Shown: one piece after another, positions 43,378 through 51,948 of the stretch
Layout of the letters: every line of letters begins with the position of its first letter
How positions within the stretch are numbered: position 1 is the stretch's first letter
NCBI RefSeq assembly: GCF_003490595.1
Contig: NZ_QQGY01000011.1
Coordinates: 1-64,000 of the forward strand
Source: Haemophilus haemolyticus_L
GTDB lineage: Bacteria > Pseudomonadota > Gammaproteobacteria > Enterobacterales > Pasteurellaceae
Direction: 5' to 3'
Length of the DNA: 64,000 bases
Program-made: the position numbers and the translations under genes
Notes under the pieces: generated by a model
Told to the model about the DNA's origin: nothing
The model's input: the letters and a program-made list of their open reading frames with translations, nothing else
Databases searched by the model: none

Positions 43378-44061
43378 ATGGAATTAAAAAAAATCGCAGT
43401 GGGATTAACCGCACTTTTAGGTATGTCTGTTGCTGACGCGCACAATGTTTGGCTTGAACCTGCTTCAGCCAAAGGTGAATACGTGGTTAAATTTGGGCAT
43501 GAACAAACTGAAACCTATCCAGAATCTAAACTTAAATCTATTCAAGCCTTAAATACGCAAGGAAAATTAACCGCAGTTGACTATCAATTCAGAAATGGTG
43601 AAGCATATCTTATGCCTAAATCTGATTTAGTATTCGTTCATTTCGATAATGGTGTGTGGTCAAAATTACCAAGCGGTAAATACGTTGAAAAAACAAAACG
43701 TGAAGAACCAACAGCAGAATTTAGTACCAATCCTGTTAAATTTGGTAAAGCGATTTTGAAATGGGATGCTGAATCTTTCAAATCTCATCAACAAGCTTAC
43801 GAATTGATTCCTCAAGAAAAAGCGCAAGCGAACAAACCACTTTCTATCCTTGTTTTACATAATGGTAAACCAGTTCAAGGCATTAAAGTGGGCGTGAGTG
43901 AAGATGCACCGTTCAATTTAACTAATGAAAAAGGTATCGCTCAATTTACGCCAGCTAAAGGCTTCAACAAAGTATGGGCAGAGTTTGAGGAAAAAGTAAC
44001 TAATAATGCGGATTACGATCGTCGATCTGTGGAATATATGCTAACTTTTGATGCACAATAA
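43378..44061 (+). CDS. nikK: NikK, periplasmic component of the nickel ECF-type importer
   Basis: The 227-residue precursor has a signal peptide (about 1-21, ADA). The mature protein starts HNVWLEPAS, with an N-terminal His. It belongs to the DUF4198/cobalt-nickel accessory family, with a beta-rich fold and several His residues. In the H. influenzae system NikK works with NikL, NikM, NikQ and NikO to import Ni2+, mainly for urease. AAGGAG precedes the ATG. First gene of the NimR-controlled operon. Confidence 0.85.
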   Translation: MELKKIAVGLTALLGMSVADAHNVWLEPASAKGEYVVKFGHEQTETYPESKLKSIQALNTQGKLTAVDYQFRNGEAYLMPKSDLVFVHFDNGVWSKLPSGKYVEKTKREEPTAEFSTNPVKFGKAILKWDAESFKSHQQAYELIPQEKAQANKPLSILVLHNGKPVQGIKVGVSEDAPFNLTNEKGIAQFTPAKGFNKVWAEFEEKVTNNADYDRRSVEYMLTFDAQ

Positions 44062-44073
44062 TATGGATTTGGG

Positions 44074-44559
44074 ATGAAAAAATTTGCTTTTTTAACCGCA
44101 CTTTTTGCGGCTTGTTATCTCCCGAATGCTTATGCCCACGCGCTTTATGTGTTTGCCCAATATGATGGGCAAACACTCTCTGGCAAATCCTATTATTCAG
44201 ATATGACCCCAGCAGCTGAAACTTATTTAGAAGTTTTCCGCTCAGGTGTTTCTGAGCCCGTTTTAACTGGAAAAACTGACCGCCAAGGTGCATTTAAGCT
44301 TTCTATTGCTGATGTGCCACATACAACCTTAAAAGTTGTGGTGGAAGGGGATGAAGGACACCGTGCATCAGTTGTTGCTGCTCATACCTCTGCCGAAAAT
44401 CAAAGCGGTGCAGATTTAATGCTGCTTCGTGAAGATATTGCGCATTTAAAAGATAAAATTTATTTGCATGATATTTTAGGCGGAATTGGTTATATCGTTG
44501 GTATTGCTGGACTCATTGCTTTACGTAACGCGCGTAAAATTAAACAAGGACGTATTTAA
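44074..44559 (+). CDS. nikL: NikL, membrane-anchored component of the nickel importer
   Basis: The 161-residue protein has a signal peptide (1-21, AYA), a mature start HALYVFAQYDG again with N-terminal His, a carboxypeptidase-regulatory-like beta domain and a C-terminal transmembrane helix (about 133-150). This matches NikL/CbiN-like additional components, which stabilise or gate NikM. Its stop overlaps nikM as TAATG. Confidence 0.85.
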   Translation: MKKFAFLTALFAACYLPNAYAHALYVFAQYDGQTLSGKSYYSDMTPAAETYLEVFRSGVSEPVLTGKTDRQGAFKLSIADVPHTTLKVVVEGDEGHRASVVAAHTSAENQSGADLMLLREDIAHLKDKIYLHDILGGIGYIVGIAGLIALRNARKIKQGRI

Positions 44560-45179
44560 TGCATTTATCTGAAGGCGTGTTACATACGCCTATTTTATTG
44601 GCTGGCGCAGTGCTTGCTGTTGCGGGCATCGCGGTGGGGTTGCGTCGTTTAGAATCAGAACGTTTACCGCTCACTGCACTTTTTGCGGCTGCATTTTTTG
44701 TGGCAGGAACCATTCATGTGCCCGTCGGAATTGGTAGCGTGCATTTAATTTTAAATGGCATGGCTGGTTTATTCCTTGGGTGGGCTGTTTTTCCTGCATT
44801 CCTCATCGCACTTTTATTGCAAGTCATCTTCTTTTCTTTTGGCGGATTTGCAGTGTTGGGCGTCAATCTCTGCGTGATGGCAACGCCAGCGGTGATCGCT
44901 CATTATCTTTTCCGTTCTCGTTTACAACCGAACATGGCTTTAAAAGATCGCTTATTAGTCGGTATTGGTGCTGGCGTAATTGGCGTTGGCGGGGCAGGCG
45001 CGCTTGCTTCTTTTGTGTTGATGTTAGATGGTGGAAAAAGTTATCTGAATCTTGTTTGGCTCTTGCTAGTCTCTCATATTCCGGTATTTATTTTGGATAG
45101 TATTATCAGCGTAGGGGTGATTACCTTACTTGGTAAAATGTATCCTGAAGTCATGAATCGTACTCAGAATGTCTCTTAA
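44559..45179 (+). CDS. nikM: NikM, substrate-specific (S) component of the nickel importer
   Basis: The 206-residue CbiM/NikM-family membrane protein has about six hydrophobic segments. It starts MHLSEGVLH: the Met-His N-terminus is conserved in this family because it reaches into the pore and coordinates the metal. A second family motif is VPVGIGSVHLILNGMAGLFLGWAVFPA near residues 52-78. Start and stop codons overlap those of nikL and nikQ (TAATG at both ends). Confidence 0.92.
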   Translation: MHLSEGVLHTPILLAGAVLAVAGIAVGLRRLESERLPLTALFAAAFFVAGTIHVPVGIGSVHLILNGMAGLFLGWAVFPAFLIALLLQVIFFSFGGFAVLGVNLCVMATPAVIAHYLFRSRLQPNMALKDRLLVGIGAGVIGVGGAGALASFVLMLDGGKSYLNLVWLLLVSHIPVFILDSIISVGVITLLGKMYPEVMNRTQNVS

Positions 45180-45811
45180 TGAAAATTCATCGCTTATTTC
45201 AACCGCACTTTAGGTTGATTTATCTGTTTATCTGGGGGCTAATCATTAGTGGATTGAGTGATCTTACTTGGCTTATCCCCCTTAATGCGCTTGCAGTTTC
45301 TCTCTTTTTTATTTCACTGCAGTTCAGTCAAAAATCTTTTTTGTCTTACCTTAAACGTTGGTTTGCTTTAATCATTTTTATTGCTTTAATGTGGGCGACA
45401 TTAAGTTGGAAAATTGGAGAAAATGGAATTGAACTCAATTTTCAAGGCATCGAATTAGCAGAAAAGTTAAGTTTACGGACTCATTTATTGCTGATTTCTC
45501 TCTGGATTTTTTTGTGGAATATTAATGATGCGGTACTTGTTCAAGCCATTGGTAAATTGCCTTTGCCAGAAAAATTAATTCAACTTTTTGTGCTGACTGT
45601 ACGTTACATTGCACTGCTTGGCGAACTGCGTCAAAAAATGGATATTGCCATGCGAGCTCGTGGATTTCGTCCTGGGCTTAATCGCCGAACTCTTTATGTG
45701 ACGGCTCAAAGTGTCGCTTTATTATTGATTCATGCTCTATTGAAAGCCGAAACGGCACAAATGGCTTTAAAATGTCGTGGTTTTCAGTTTGGTAAAAAGA
45801 GAGAAAAATAA
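45179..45811 (+). CDS. nikQ: NikQ, transmembrane (T) component of the nickel ECF transporter
   Basis: A 210-residue CbiQ/EcfT-family protein with several transmembrane segments. The two cytoplasmic coupling helices show the A-R-G signature twice: AMRARGFRP near residue 158 and ALKCRGFQF at the end. The second copy reads CRG rather than ARG, a tolerated change. It couples NikO ATP hydrolysis to NikM. ATG overlaps the nikM stop. Confidence 0.9.
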   Translation: MKIHRLFQPHFRLIYLFIWGLIISGLSDLTWLIPLNALAVSLFFISLQFSQKSFLSYLKRWFALIIFIALMWATLSWKIGENGIELNFQGIELAEKLSLRTHLLLISLWIFLWNINDAVLVQAIGKLPLPEKLIQLFVLTVRYIALLGELRQKMDIAMRARGFRPGLNRRTLYVTAQSVALLLIHALLKAETAQMALKCRGFQFGKKREK

Positions 45812-45812
45812 C

Positions 45813-46430
45813 ATGTTAGCTGTAAATAATCTTTATATAGAACGTAATGGTAGAGCGATTATTCAAGATTTGAGTTTTACCTTGGAAGGACAAAAACGTC
45901 TTTTCGTACAAGGGGAAATTGGTTCAGGAAAAACGACGTTACTTCTTGCTTTGTTGGGATTTGTTCCTGTAACCAAAGGTGAAATTAAACTATTTGGCCA
46001 AGTTTGTCGTGAAGAAAAAGATTTCGCACCGTTTCGTGGCACTATTGGTATTTGTTTTCAAAATGCCGATGACCAACTTTTTGGCCCAACAGTATTGGAT
46101 GATATTGCCTTTGGACCATTAAATCAAAATGTGCCTAGAGAGCAGGCGTATCATATTGCAGAGCAGCAATTAGAACGTCTTGGTATCACACGTTTAAAAG
46201 ATCGTATGGTACATACCTTATCTGGTGGTGAGAAAAATTTCACCGCACTTGCGGGTGTCTTAGCGATGCAACCAAAAATCTTATTATTAGATGAACCCAC
46301 CAATGGATTAGATCGAAAAAATACTGAAAAATTGACCGCACTTTTGCGTGAACTTTCCTTACCCATTTTGATTTCATCCCATCATCATGGATTTATTAAC
46401 GAATTAGCCACAGAAATTATCAGTTTATGA
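45813..46430 (+). CDS. nikO: NikO, ATPase of the nickel ECF transporter
   Basis: A 205-residue ABC ATPase. Walker A GEIGSGKTT is near residue 36, the Q-loop in FQNADDQLFGPTV near residue 76, the signature LSGGEKNFTALAGVLAMQP near residue 136 and Walker B ILLLDEPTNGLD near residue 157. The Q-loop NADDQLFGPTV is typical of EcfA/CbiO. ATG 45813 (MLAVNNLYIE) lies one base after the nikQ stop and gives the normal domain start. Confidence 0.93.
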   Translation: MLAVNNLYIERNGRAIIQDLSFTLEGQKRLFVQGEIGSGKTTLLLALLGFVPVTKGEIKLFGQVCREEKDFAPFRGTIGICFQNADDQLFGPTVLDDIAFGPLNQNVPREQAYHIAEQQLERLGITRLKDRMVHTLSGGEKNFTALAGVLAMQPKILLLDEPTNGLDRKNTEKLTALLRELSLPILISSHHHGFINELATEIISL

Positions 46431-46577
46431 TCTTCATCAAAAAGCCGAATTTTGATTGTGCTATGCTTGTTGCAAATTTGTTGACAAAGCTAAGGGCTTT
46501 GAGTGTTTTAAACATTATTTCTGTTGAAAGTCAGTTTGAAAACTCAGCCCAAATAAGTATATTAAAACGGAGGATTT

Positions 46578-47387
46578 ATGTGTACAACCTGTGGCTGCGG
46601 ACATCCAGAGCAAGTCCGTATTGGTGAATTGCCTCATACTCATGATGATCAAGGAAGTCATCAATCAGGTACGCCAAACTTTTCACATTCAACATTTCAT
46701 TTCAATAAACCAGTCGATGCAGACGATACTCAAAAACGGTTGTTAAAAATCGAACAAGATGTTCTCGGAAAAAATAATCAACTAGCGGATCACAACCGAG
46801 CATTCTTCGCTAAACAACATATTTTAGCCTTGAATCTTGTATCGAGTCCGGGTTCAGGCAAAACCACCCTTTTAACGACGACGCTAAATGCCCTCAAAAA
46901 TGACCGCACTTGTTATGTCATTGAAGGCGATCAACAAACTGAAAATGATGCAGATCGTATTCGTGCTACTGGCGTGCCAGCTATTCAAGTGAATACAGGC
47001 AAAGGTTGCCACTTGGATGCTCAAATGATTAGCGAAGCAATGGTGAAATTAAGACCGCAAGCTGACAGCATTATGTTTATCGAAAATGTGGGAAATTTAG
47101 TTTGTCCATCTGAATTTGATCTTGGCGAAAAAGCGAAAGTGGTGATTTTATCCGTGACAGAAGGCGAAGATAAACCGCTTAAATACCCACATATGTTTGC
47201 TGCATCAAGTTTGATGATTTTAAATAAAGTGGATTTATTACCTTATTTGAAATTTGATGTAGAACAGTGCATTGCTAATGCGAAACGTGTGAATCCCAAT
47301 ATTGAAGTGATTCAACTTTCTGCTACAACTGAACAAGGTCTCAGTGAGTGGTTAAATTGGCTAGAACAACAACGTAAACAAGGATAA
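46578..47387 (+). CDS. hypB: Hydrogenase/urease nickel incorporation GTPase HypB
   Basis: GTPase that helps deliver Ni2+ to [NiFe]-hydrogenase. The 269-residue protein opens MCTTCGCGHPE, the CxxCxC high-affinity metal site of E. coli-type HypB. A short His-containing linker (HTHDDQGSHQ) follows, then the G domain: Walker A SSPGSGKTTLL near residue 90, GDQQTENDADR, FIENVGNLVCPSEFDLGE and the base-recognition NKVD. It follows nikO after 147 bp, where TTGACA at 46481-46486 could mark a separate promoter. hypA is not seen next to it, which is unusual. Confidence 0.94.
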   Translation: MCTTCGCGHPEQVRIGELPHTHDDQGSHQSGTPNFSHSTFHFNKPVDADDTQKRLLKIEQDVLGKNNQLADHNRAFFAKQHILALNLVSSPGSGKTTLLTTTLNALKNDRTCYVIEGDQQTENDADRIRATGVPAIQVNTGKGCHLDAQMISEAMVKLRPQADSIMFIENVGNLVCPSEFDLGEKAKVVILSVTEGEDKPLKYPHMFAASSLMILNKVDLLPYLKFDVEQCIANAKRVNPNIEVIQLSATTEQGLSEWLNWLEQQRKQG

Positions 47388-47390
47388 TCG

Positions 47391-48503
47391 ATGAAATTTG
47401 TTGATGAATTTCGCGATCCTGAACTTGCCCGTAGTTTAGTGGCGCAACTTGAAAAATTGATGGAAAAAATGCCGCACTTTACGGCGCAGAATCCATTGTA
47501 TTTAATGGAAGTATGTGGCGGGCATACCCATACGATTTTTAAATTTGGGTTGGATCGGCTATTGCCAAAAAGTATCGAATTTATTCATGGTCCTGGTTGC
47601 CCTGTCTGTGTGCTTCCGATGGGGCGTATTGATGTTTGTATTGAAATTGCGCTGAAACCAGATGTTATTTTCTGTACTTTTGGGGATGCAATGCGGGTGA
47701 AAGGTCGTAAAGGTTCGCTTTTAGAAGCAAAAGCGAAAGGCGCAGATGTTCGCATTGTGTATTCACCTTTGGATGCATTGAATATTGCACAAAATAATCC
47801 GAATAAAAAAGTCGTCTTTTTTTCCTTAGGATTTGAAACGACGATGCCGAGCACGGCAGTGACGCTTCAGCAAGCCAAAAAACTAGGAACAAAAAATTTC
47901 TGGATTGTTTGCCAAAACATCACCATTATTCCAACGTTACATAGCTTGCTGGCACAAGATCAAGTCAAAATTGATGGTTTTCTTGCGCCAGGGCATGTGA
48001 GTATGGTGATTGGTTCATCGCCTTATCAAGGGATTGTCGATAAATATCACAAACCTTTCGTGATTACAGGTTTTGAACCTTTAGATATTTTGCAGGCGAT
48101 TGTGATGTTAGTGCAGCAATTTGCTGATGGCCGTTGTGAAATCGAAAATCAATATAAACGCATTGTGGACGATCACGGAAACGCTTTAGCCCAACGTTCA
48201 ATGCAAGAAGTATTCCAGCTTAAAGCAAGCAGTGAATGGCGTGGCTTGGGAGAAATTGAACAATCAGGCGTGGAATTGACGGAGGCTTATCGTGAATTTG
48301 ATGCCGAAATTTATTTCCAAAGCCAAGCGCAAAAGGTGGCGGATGATCCTAATTCTCGTTGTGGTGATGTCTTGACTGGGCGTTGTAAACCATCTGATTG
48401 CCCATTATTTGGCACAGGTTGTAATCCTGATAACGCTTATGGCGCATTAATGGTTTCTTCCGAAGGAGCATGTGCAGCCTATTATCAATATCGGAGAGAA
48501 TAA
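47391..48503 (+). CDS. hypD: Hydrogenase formation protein HypD
   Basis: Iron-sulfur scaffold on which, with HypC, the Fe(CN)2CO group of [NiFe]-hydrogenase is built. Residues 42-48 read CGGHTHT and residues 70-76 GPGCPVC, the two conserved Cys clusters. The C-terminal part holds the [4Fe-4S] ligands in RCGDVLTGRCKPSDCPLFGTGC followed by GACAAYYQY. 370 residues is standard. It lies 3 bp after hypB and overlaps the hypE region closely. hypC is not present here. Confidence 0.95.
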   Translation: MKFVDEFRDPELARSLVAQLEKLMEKMPHFTAQNPLYLMEVCGGHTHTIFKFGLDRLLPKSIEFIHGPGCPVCVLPMGRIDVCIEIALKPDVIFCTFGDAMRVKGRKGSLLEAKAKGADVRIVYSPLDALNIAQNNPNKKVVFFSLGFETTMPSTAVTLQQAKKLGTKNFWIVCQNITIIPTLHSLLAQDQVKIDGFLAPGHVSMVIGSSPYQGIVDKYHKPFVITGFEPLDILQAIVMLVQQFADGRCEIENQYKRIVDDHGNALAQRSMQEVFQLKASSEWRGLGEIEQSGVELTEAYREFDAEIYFQSQAQKVADDPNSRCGDVLTGRCKPSDCPLFGTGCNPDNAYGALMVSSEGACAAYYQYRRE

Positions 48504-48504
48504 A

Positions 48505-49518
48505 ATGAGCGAATTTATCACTATGGCGCACGGCAATGGCGGTGCAGCCATGCAAAAATTGATTCAAGATTATTTTTTTGAAGCCTTTGCTAATCCTATT
48601 TTGGCGCAAGGGGAAGATCAGGCAAGAATTCCATTAACAGAATTAGCAAAGCAAGGTGAAACACTGTCATTTAGTACGGATAGTTTTGTCATTGATCCCA
48701 TTTTTTTCCCTGGTGGTAACATCGGGAAATTAGCGGTGTGCGGTACGGCAAATGATGTGGCTGTGTGCGGTGCGATACCAAAATATTTATCTTGTGGTTT
48801 TATTTTGGAAGAAGGATTGCCACTTGCGGATCTTAAAGCAATTATTCAATCAATGGCTGAAACCGCAAAAGCGGCAGGTATTCAAGTTGTTACTGGCGAT
48901 ACAAAAGTGGTACAAAAAGGTGCAGTGGATAAGATTTTTATCAATACCAGTGGAATTGGTGTTATTCCTCAAAATTTGGATTGGGGTGTTCATAACATTC
49001 AGGCTGGCGATAAAATCATTGTTAGCGGCACCATTGGGGATCATGGTGCAACAATCTTAAATTTACGTGAAAAACTGGGTATCCAAACGGATCTTCATAG
49101 TGATTGCGCCGTTCTGTATCCATTGATTGAACATTTACACGAAGTAGATGGCGTGAAAGCGGTTCGAGATGCGACCCGTGGGGGAGTTAATGCTGTTTTG
49201 CATGAATTTGCACAGGCGCAACAGCTAGGCATGAATATTGATGAACAAGCCTTGCCAATTCGCCAAGAAGTGCGCGGAATTTGTGAATTACTTGGTCTTG
49301 AAGCATTAAACTTCGCGAATGAAGGGAAGTTGGTTATTGTTGCCTCTGCTGAAAAAACACCAGAAATTTTGACCGCACTTCGTCGTCATCCATTAGGTGA
49401 AAATGCGGCTGTGATTGGTGAAGTGACAACCTATAAAAAAGTCCGTTTAGTGGGTGTTTTTGGACAAAGTCGATTGTTAGATTTACCAACAAATGAACCT
49501 TTGCCAAGAATTTGTTAA
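48505..49518 (+). CDS. hypE: Carbamoyl dehydratase HypE
   Basis: Uses ATP to dehydrate a thiocarboxamide on its own C-terminal cysteine into thiocyanate, the CN- donor for hydrogenase. The 337-residue PurM-like protein opens MSEFITMAHGNGGAAM and includes DSFVIDPIFFPGGNIGKLAV, VTGDTKVV and ATRGGVNAVLHEF. It ends LPRIC, so the essential terminal Cys is intact. The ATG lies one base after the hypD stop codon. The carbamoyl donor HypF is not in the window. Confidence 0.95.
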   Translation: MSEFITMAHGNGGAAMQKLIQDYFFEAFANPILAQGEDQARIPLTELAKQGETLSFSTDSFVIDPIFFPGGNIGKLAVCGTANDVAVCGAIPKYLSCGFILEEGLPLADLKAIIQSMAETAKAAGIQVVTGDTKVVQKGAVDKIFINTSGIGVIPQNLDWGVHNIQAGDKIIVSGTIGDHGATILNLREKLGIQTDLHSDCAVLYPLIEHLHEVDGVKAVRDATRGGVNAVLHEFAQAQQLGMNIDEQALPIRQEVRGICELLGLEALNFANEGKLVIVASAEKTPEILTALRRHPLGENAAVIGEVTTYKKVRLVGVFGQSRLLDLPTNEPLPRIC

Positions 49519-49532
49519 TGATTAGATAAAAT

Positions 49533-49565
49533 TAAAGCCTTGATAATCAAGGCTTTATTTTTTTA
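49533..49565. terminator. Bidirectional terminator between hypE and ssrA
   Basis: TAAAGCCTTGA (49533-49543) pairs with TCAAGGCTTTA (49547-49557) around a 3-nt loop. On the plus strand T8 follows. On the minus strand it lies just past the 3' end of tmRNA. Confidence 0.8.
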
Positions 49566-49567
49566 TT

Positions 49568-49932
49568 TGGTGGAGCTGGCGGGAGTTGAACCCGCGTCCG
49601 AAATTACTCTACCTTCAGCACTACACGTTTAGTCTAGTCTTTAATTTCACTTAAGCATGCGGACAGACACGCTAAACTTAAGCTAGTTTGATTCAATTTA
49701 GTGCTTCGATCCTCAAACGGTGGCTTCCACACGATCTCGTTTTGGTTTGACTCCGCGTTATCCCCGTCTTACGAGCGGAAGCTGGGGCGCGAAGGCTAAA
49801 TGCAGGTTATTAAGCTGCTAAAGCGTATTGTTCGTCGTTTGCGACTATTTTTTGCGGTTTATTTACGAGGCCTACCGCACCTCGACGTGCACCTTGGGCT
49901 TCGCTAATCCCGTCGAATCCAGAATCAGCCCC
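49568..49932 (-). ncRNA. ssrA: Transfer-messenger RNA (tmRNA)
   Basis: 365 nt. The 5' end GGGGCTGATTCTGGATTCGA and the 3' end CCAGCTCCACCA form the tRNA-like acceptor with a GGTTCAACTCCCGCC T-arm. The internal message (minus strand 49842 to 49810) encodes the proteolysis tag ANDEQYALAA followed by TAA. With SmpB it rescues ribosomes stalled on broken mRNAs. The pseudoknot-rich middle is intact by eye. Confidence 0.97.
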
Positions 49933-50106
49933 AAAATTGGGCATAGTCTAGCAAAAAAAGAAAAGTAGGGAAAGTCGAGATTGATTGAATTGCTTCGTTA
50001 AAGGGCATTTATAAAAGATTAAATTGCTAGGTTATTAAATTTAATGTATATTTAAACAGTTGTTTACTTGATTAATATTAGAAAATATTTAACCGCACTT
50101 TTTTTT
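49933..50106. other. Intergenic region between ssrA and dinB
   Basis: AT-rich gap between divergent genes holding both promoters. An uptake signal core (ACCGCACTT) lies at about 50092, directly before the dinB start. I see no LexA-box-like CTG-N10-CAG palindrome. Confidence 0.5.
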
Positions 50107-51174
50107 ATGCTACAAGATAAAAAAATTATTCACATTGATATGGATTGTTTTTACGCATCAATTGAGATTCGTGAAAATCCTAATTTGCAGGGAAAGCCTG
50201 TTGCTGTAGGTGGTTCTTCTCGTCAACGTGGTGTATTAACAACTTGTAATTATGAGGCGAGAAAATTTGGTTTGCATAGTGCAATGCCAACGGCTCAAGC
50301 CATAAAAAAGTGTCCTAATCTCATTCTTGTGCCCGTGAATATGGCTTTGTATAAACAAGTTTCGGCACAAATTCATCAAATCTTCCAGTGCTATACAGAT
50401 ATTATTGAACCACTTTCTTTAGATGAAGCTTATTTAGATGTTACGCACTGCCAAAAATGTTCTGGCTCTGCGACTTGGATCGCACAAGAAATCCGCCAAG
50501 CTATTTTTGATGAATTGAAATTAACGGCTTCAGCGGGTATTGCGCCTCTAAAATTCCTTGCCAAAATTGCCTCGGATATGAATAAACCTAATGGGCAATT
50601 TGTGATTAAGCCGAATGAAGTCGAGGAATTTATTAAAACCTTATCTTTAAATAAAATCCCTGGTGTGGGTAAAGTGACATCGCAACGATTACTTGATATG
50701 GGATTAGAAACTTGTGCTGACATTCAAAACTTTGATCAAATTGTCTTATTAAACCAATTTGGTAAAGCGGGTAAACGAATTTGGGATTTTAGCCACGGCA
50801 TTGATGAGCGTGAAGTACAAGCCCATCGTGAACGTAAATCAGTTGGCGTAGAACAGACGTTGATTGAAAACATTCACACAGTTGAGCAAGCTTTAGCCTT
50901 ATTAAATAATCTTTATGAAGAGCTACTTCGTCGCCTTGAACGTGTTAGTCCTAATATACCATTATCTGCATTTCGTAAAATCGGCATAAAGCTTAAATTT
51001 GAAGATTTTCAAGTAACTACTTTGGAGAAAACTGGTTTGTCACTTTCTTTGGAGAGTTTTCAACAATTACTTCCTCAAATTTTTATGCGAGCAAAAGAGC
51101 GATCGATTCGTTTGATCGGGCTACATGTCAATTTACCCGAAGAAAATAAACAAGAACAAATGAGCCTCTGGTGA
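50107..51174 (+). CDS. dinB: DNA polymerase IV
   Basis: Y-family translesion polymerase. From ATG 50107 it has 355 residues (E. coli 351). Catalytic acidic residues are seen in IHIDMDCFYASIE near residues 7-19 and SLDEAYLDVT near residues 103-112. The steric-gate Phe follows in DCFYAS. Helix-hairpin-helix IPGVGKVTSQRLLDMG is near residue 182, and the little finger domain follows. The C-terminus ends KQEQMSLW; QxxLSLW-type tails bind the beta clamp. A longer TTG-started frame from 50068 is less likely. Confidence 0.94.
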   Translation: MLQDKKIIHIDMDCFYASIEIRENPNLQGKPVAVGGSSRQRGVLTTCNYEARKFGLHSAMPTAQAIKKCPNLILVPVNMALYKQVSAQIHQIFQCYTDIIEPLSLDEAYLDVTHCQKCSGSATWIAQEIRQAIFDELKLTASAGIAPLKFLAKIASDMNKPNGQFVIKPNEVEEFIKTLSLNKIPGVGKVTSQRLLDMGLETCADIQNFDQIVLLNQFGKAGKRIWDFSHGIDEREVQAHRERKSVGVEQTLIENIHTVEQALALLNNLYEELLRRLERVSPNIPLSAFRKIGIKLKFEDFQVTTLEKTGLSLSLESFQQLLPQIFMRAKERSIRLIGLHVNLPEENKQEQMSLW

Positions 51175-51206
51175 TATAATCTCGCGGTTTTTTAGGAGTC
51201 GATACC

Positions 51207-51743
51207 ATGGAACATAAATTAGAAGATATTATTGCAATTTTTAATCAATGTTTTGAAGAGGAATACAACACTCGCTTAGTCAAAGGCGGTGAAGAACCCA
51301 TTTATTTACCCGCAAATGATGAAGTGCCTTATAACGCGATTTATTTTGCGCGAGGATTTTACAGCAGTGCATTGCACGAAATTGCCCATTGGTTAGTGGC
51401 AGGCAAAGAACGCCGTAAACTAGAAGATTTTGGTTATTGGTATGAGCCAGATGGACGTTCTGAAGAACGTCAGCGTGATTTTGAAAAAGTTGAAGTTAAA
51501 CCGCAAGCATTAGAATGGATTTTGGCAACGGCGGCAGGTTTCCGTTATTTTGCTAGTGCGGATAATTTGAATGGCAATCCGGGCGATACACAGCCTTTTA
51601 AACAAGCCGTGTATGAGCAAGTGAAAATCTACGCGGAAAAAGGTTTACCAAAACGAGCTGAAATGTTACGTCATGCCCTTGCTATGTTTTATGGCACAGA
51701 AGATGAAATTGATTTGGCGAAGTTTGATGTCGCGCGTATTTAA
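51207..51743 (+). CDS. epmC: Elongation factor P hydroxylase (EpmC/YfcM)
   Basis: Hydroxylates the beta-lysylated lysine of EF-P, the last step of its modification. The 178-residue protein carries the HEIAHW metal-site motif near residue 57, preceded by YFARGFYSSAL and followed by GYWYEPDGRSEERQ with a conserved Glu. A further metal ligand is likely among FEKVEVKPQALEW. Length agrees with E. coli YfcM (182). TTTTTTAGGAG lies upstream of the ATG, and a terminator closes the gene. Confidence 0.92.
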   Translation: MEHKLEDIIAIFNQCFEEEYNTRLVKGGEEPIYLPANDEVPYNAIYFARGFYSSALHEIAHWLVAGKERRKLEDFGYWYEPDGRSEERQRDFEKVEVKPQALEWILATAAGFRYFASADNLNGNPGDTQPFKQAVYEQVKIYAEKGLPKRAEMLRHALAMFYGTEDEIDLAKFDVARI

Positions 51744-51749
51744 TAGCAG

Positions 51750-51776
51750 AAAGTGAGCAAGATGGCTCACTTTTTT
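51750..51776 (+). terminator. Terminator of epmC
   Basis: AAAGTGAGC (51750-51758) pairs with GCTCACTTT (51765-51773) around AAGATG, followed by six T residues overlapping the arm. Confidence 0.85.
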
Positions 51777-51835
51777 CAGTCTTAAGCCCCTCCCCAATTC
51801 CCTTCTAATTAAATAATTCAAATTTTAATCATTTC

Positions 51836-51881
51836 ACACCCAGTATACTGGGTGTTGTGCTCTCTTTACAGAGAGCACAAC
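51836..51881. repeat. Two adjacent perfect palindromes before the Sel1 trio
   Basis: ACACCCAGTATACTGGGTGT (51836-51855) is a perfect 20-bp palindrome. It is followed at once by an 11-bp-stem hairpin, GTTGTGCTCTC (51854-51864) and GAGAGCACAAC (51871-51881) around TTTACA. Neither has a T-tract. They sit 70-110 bp before the first Sel1 gene and may be an operator pair, leader structure or insertion scar. Confidence 0.7.
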
Positions 51882-51948
51882 AAAACATAATGCCAAACAA
51901 AAAAACATTTTTTTGTTTCAATTGTTGATTAATAAATGGACGGTTTCT

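Noticed and set aside
46481..46512. Separate promoter for hypB
   Set aside because: TTGACA is good, but no -10 stands at 16-18 bp; kept only as a possibility within the hypB entry.
46427..46627. 66-codon frame between nikO and hypB
   Set aside because: It overlaps the hypB start, has no ribosome-binding site and no recognisable domain.
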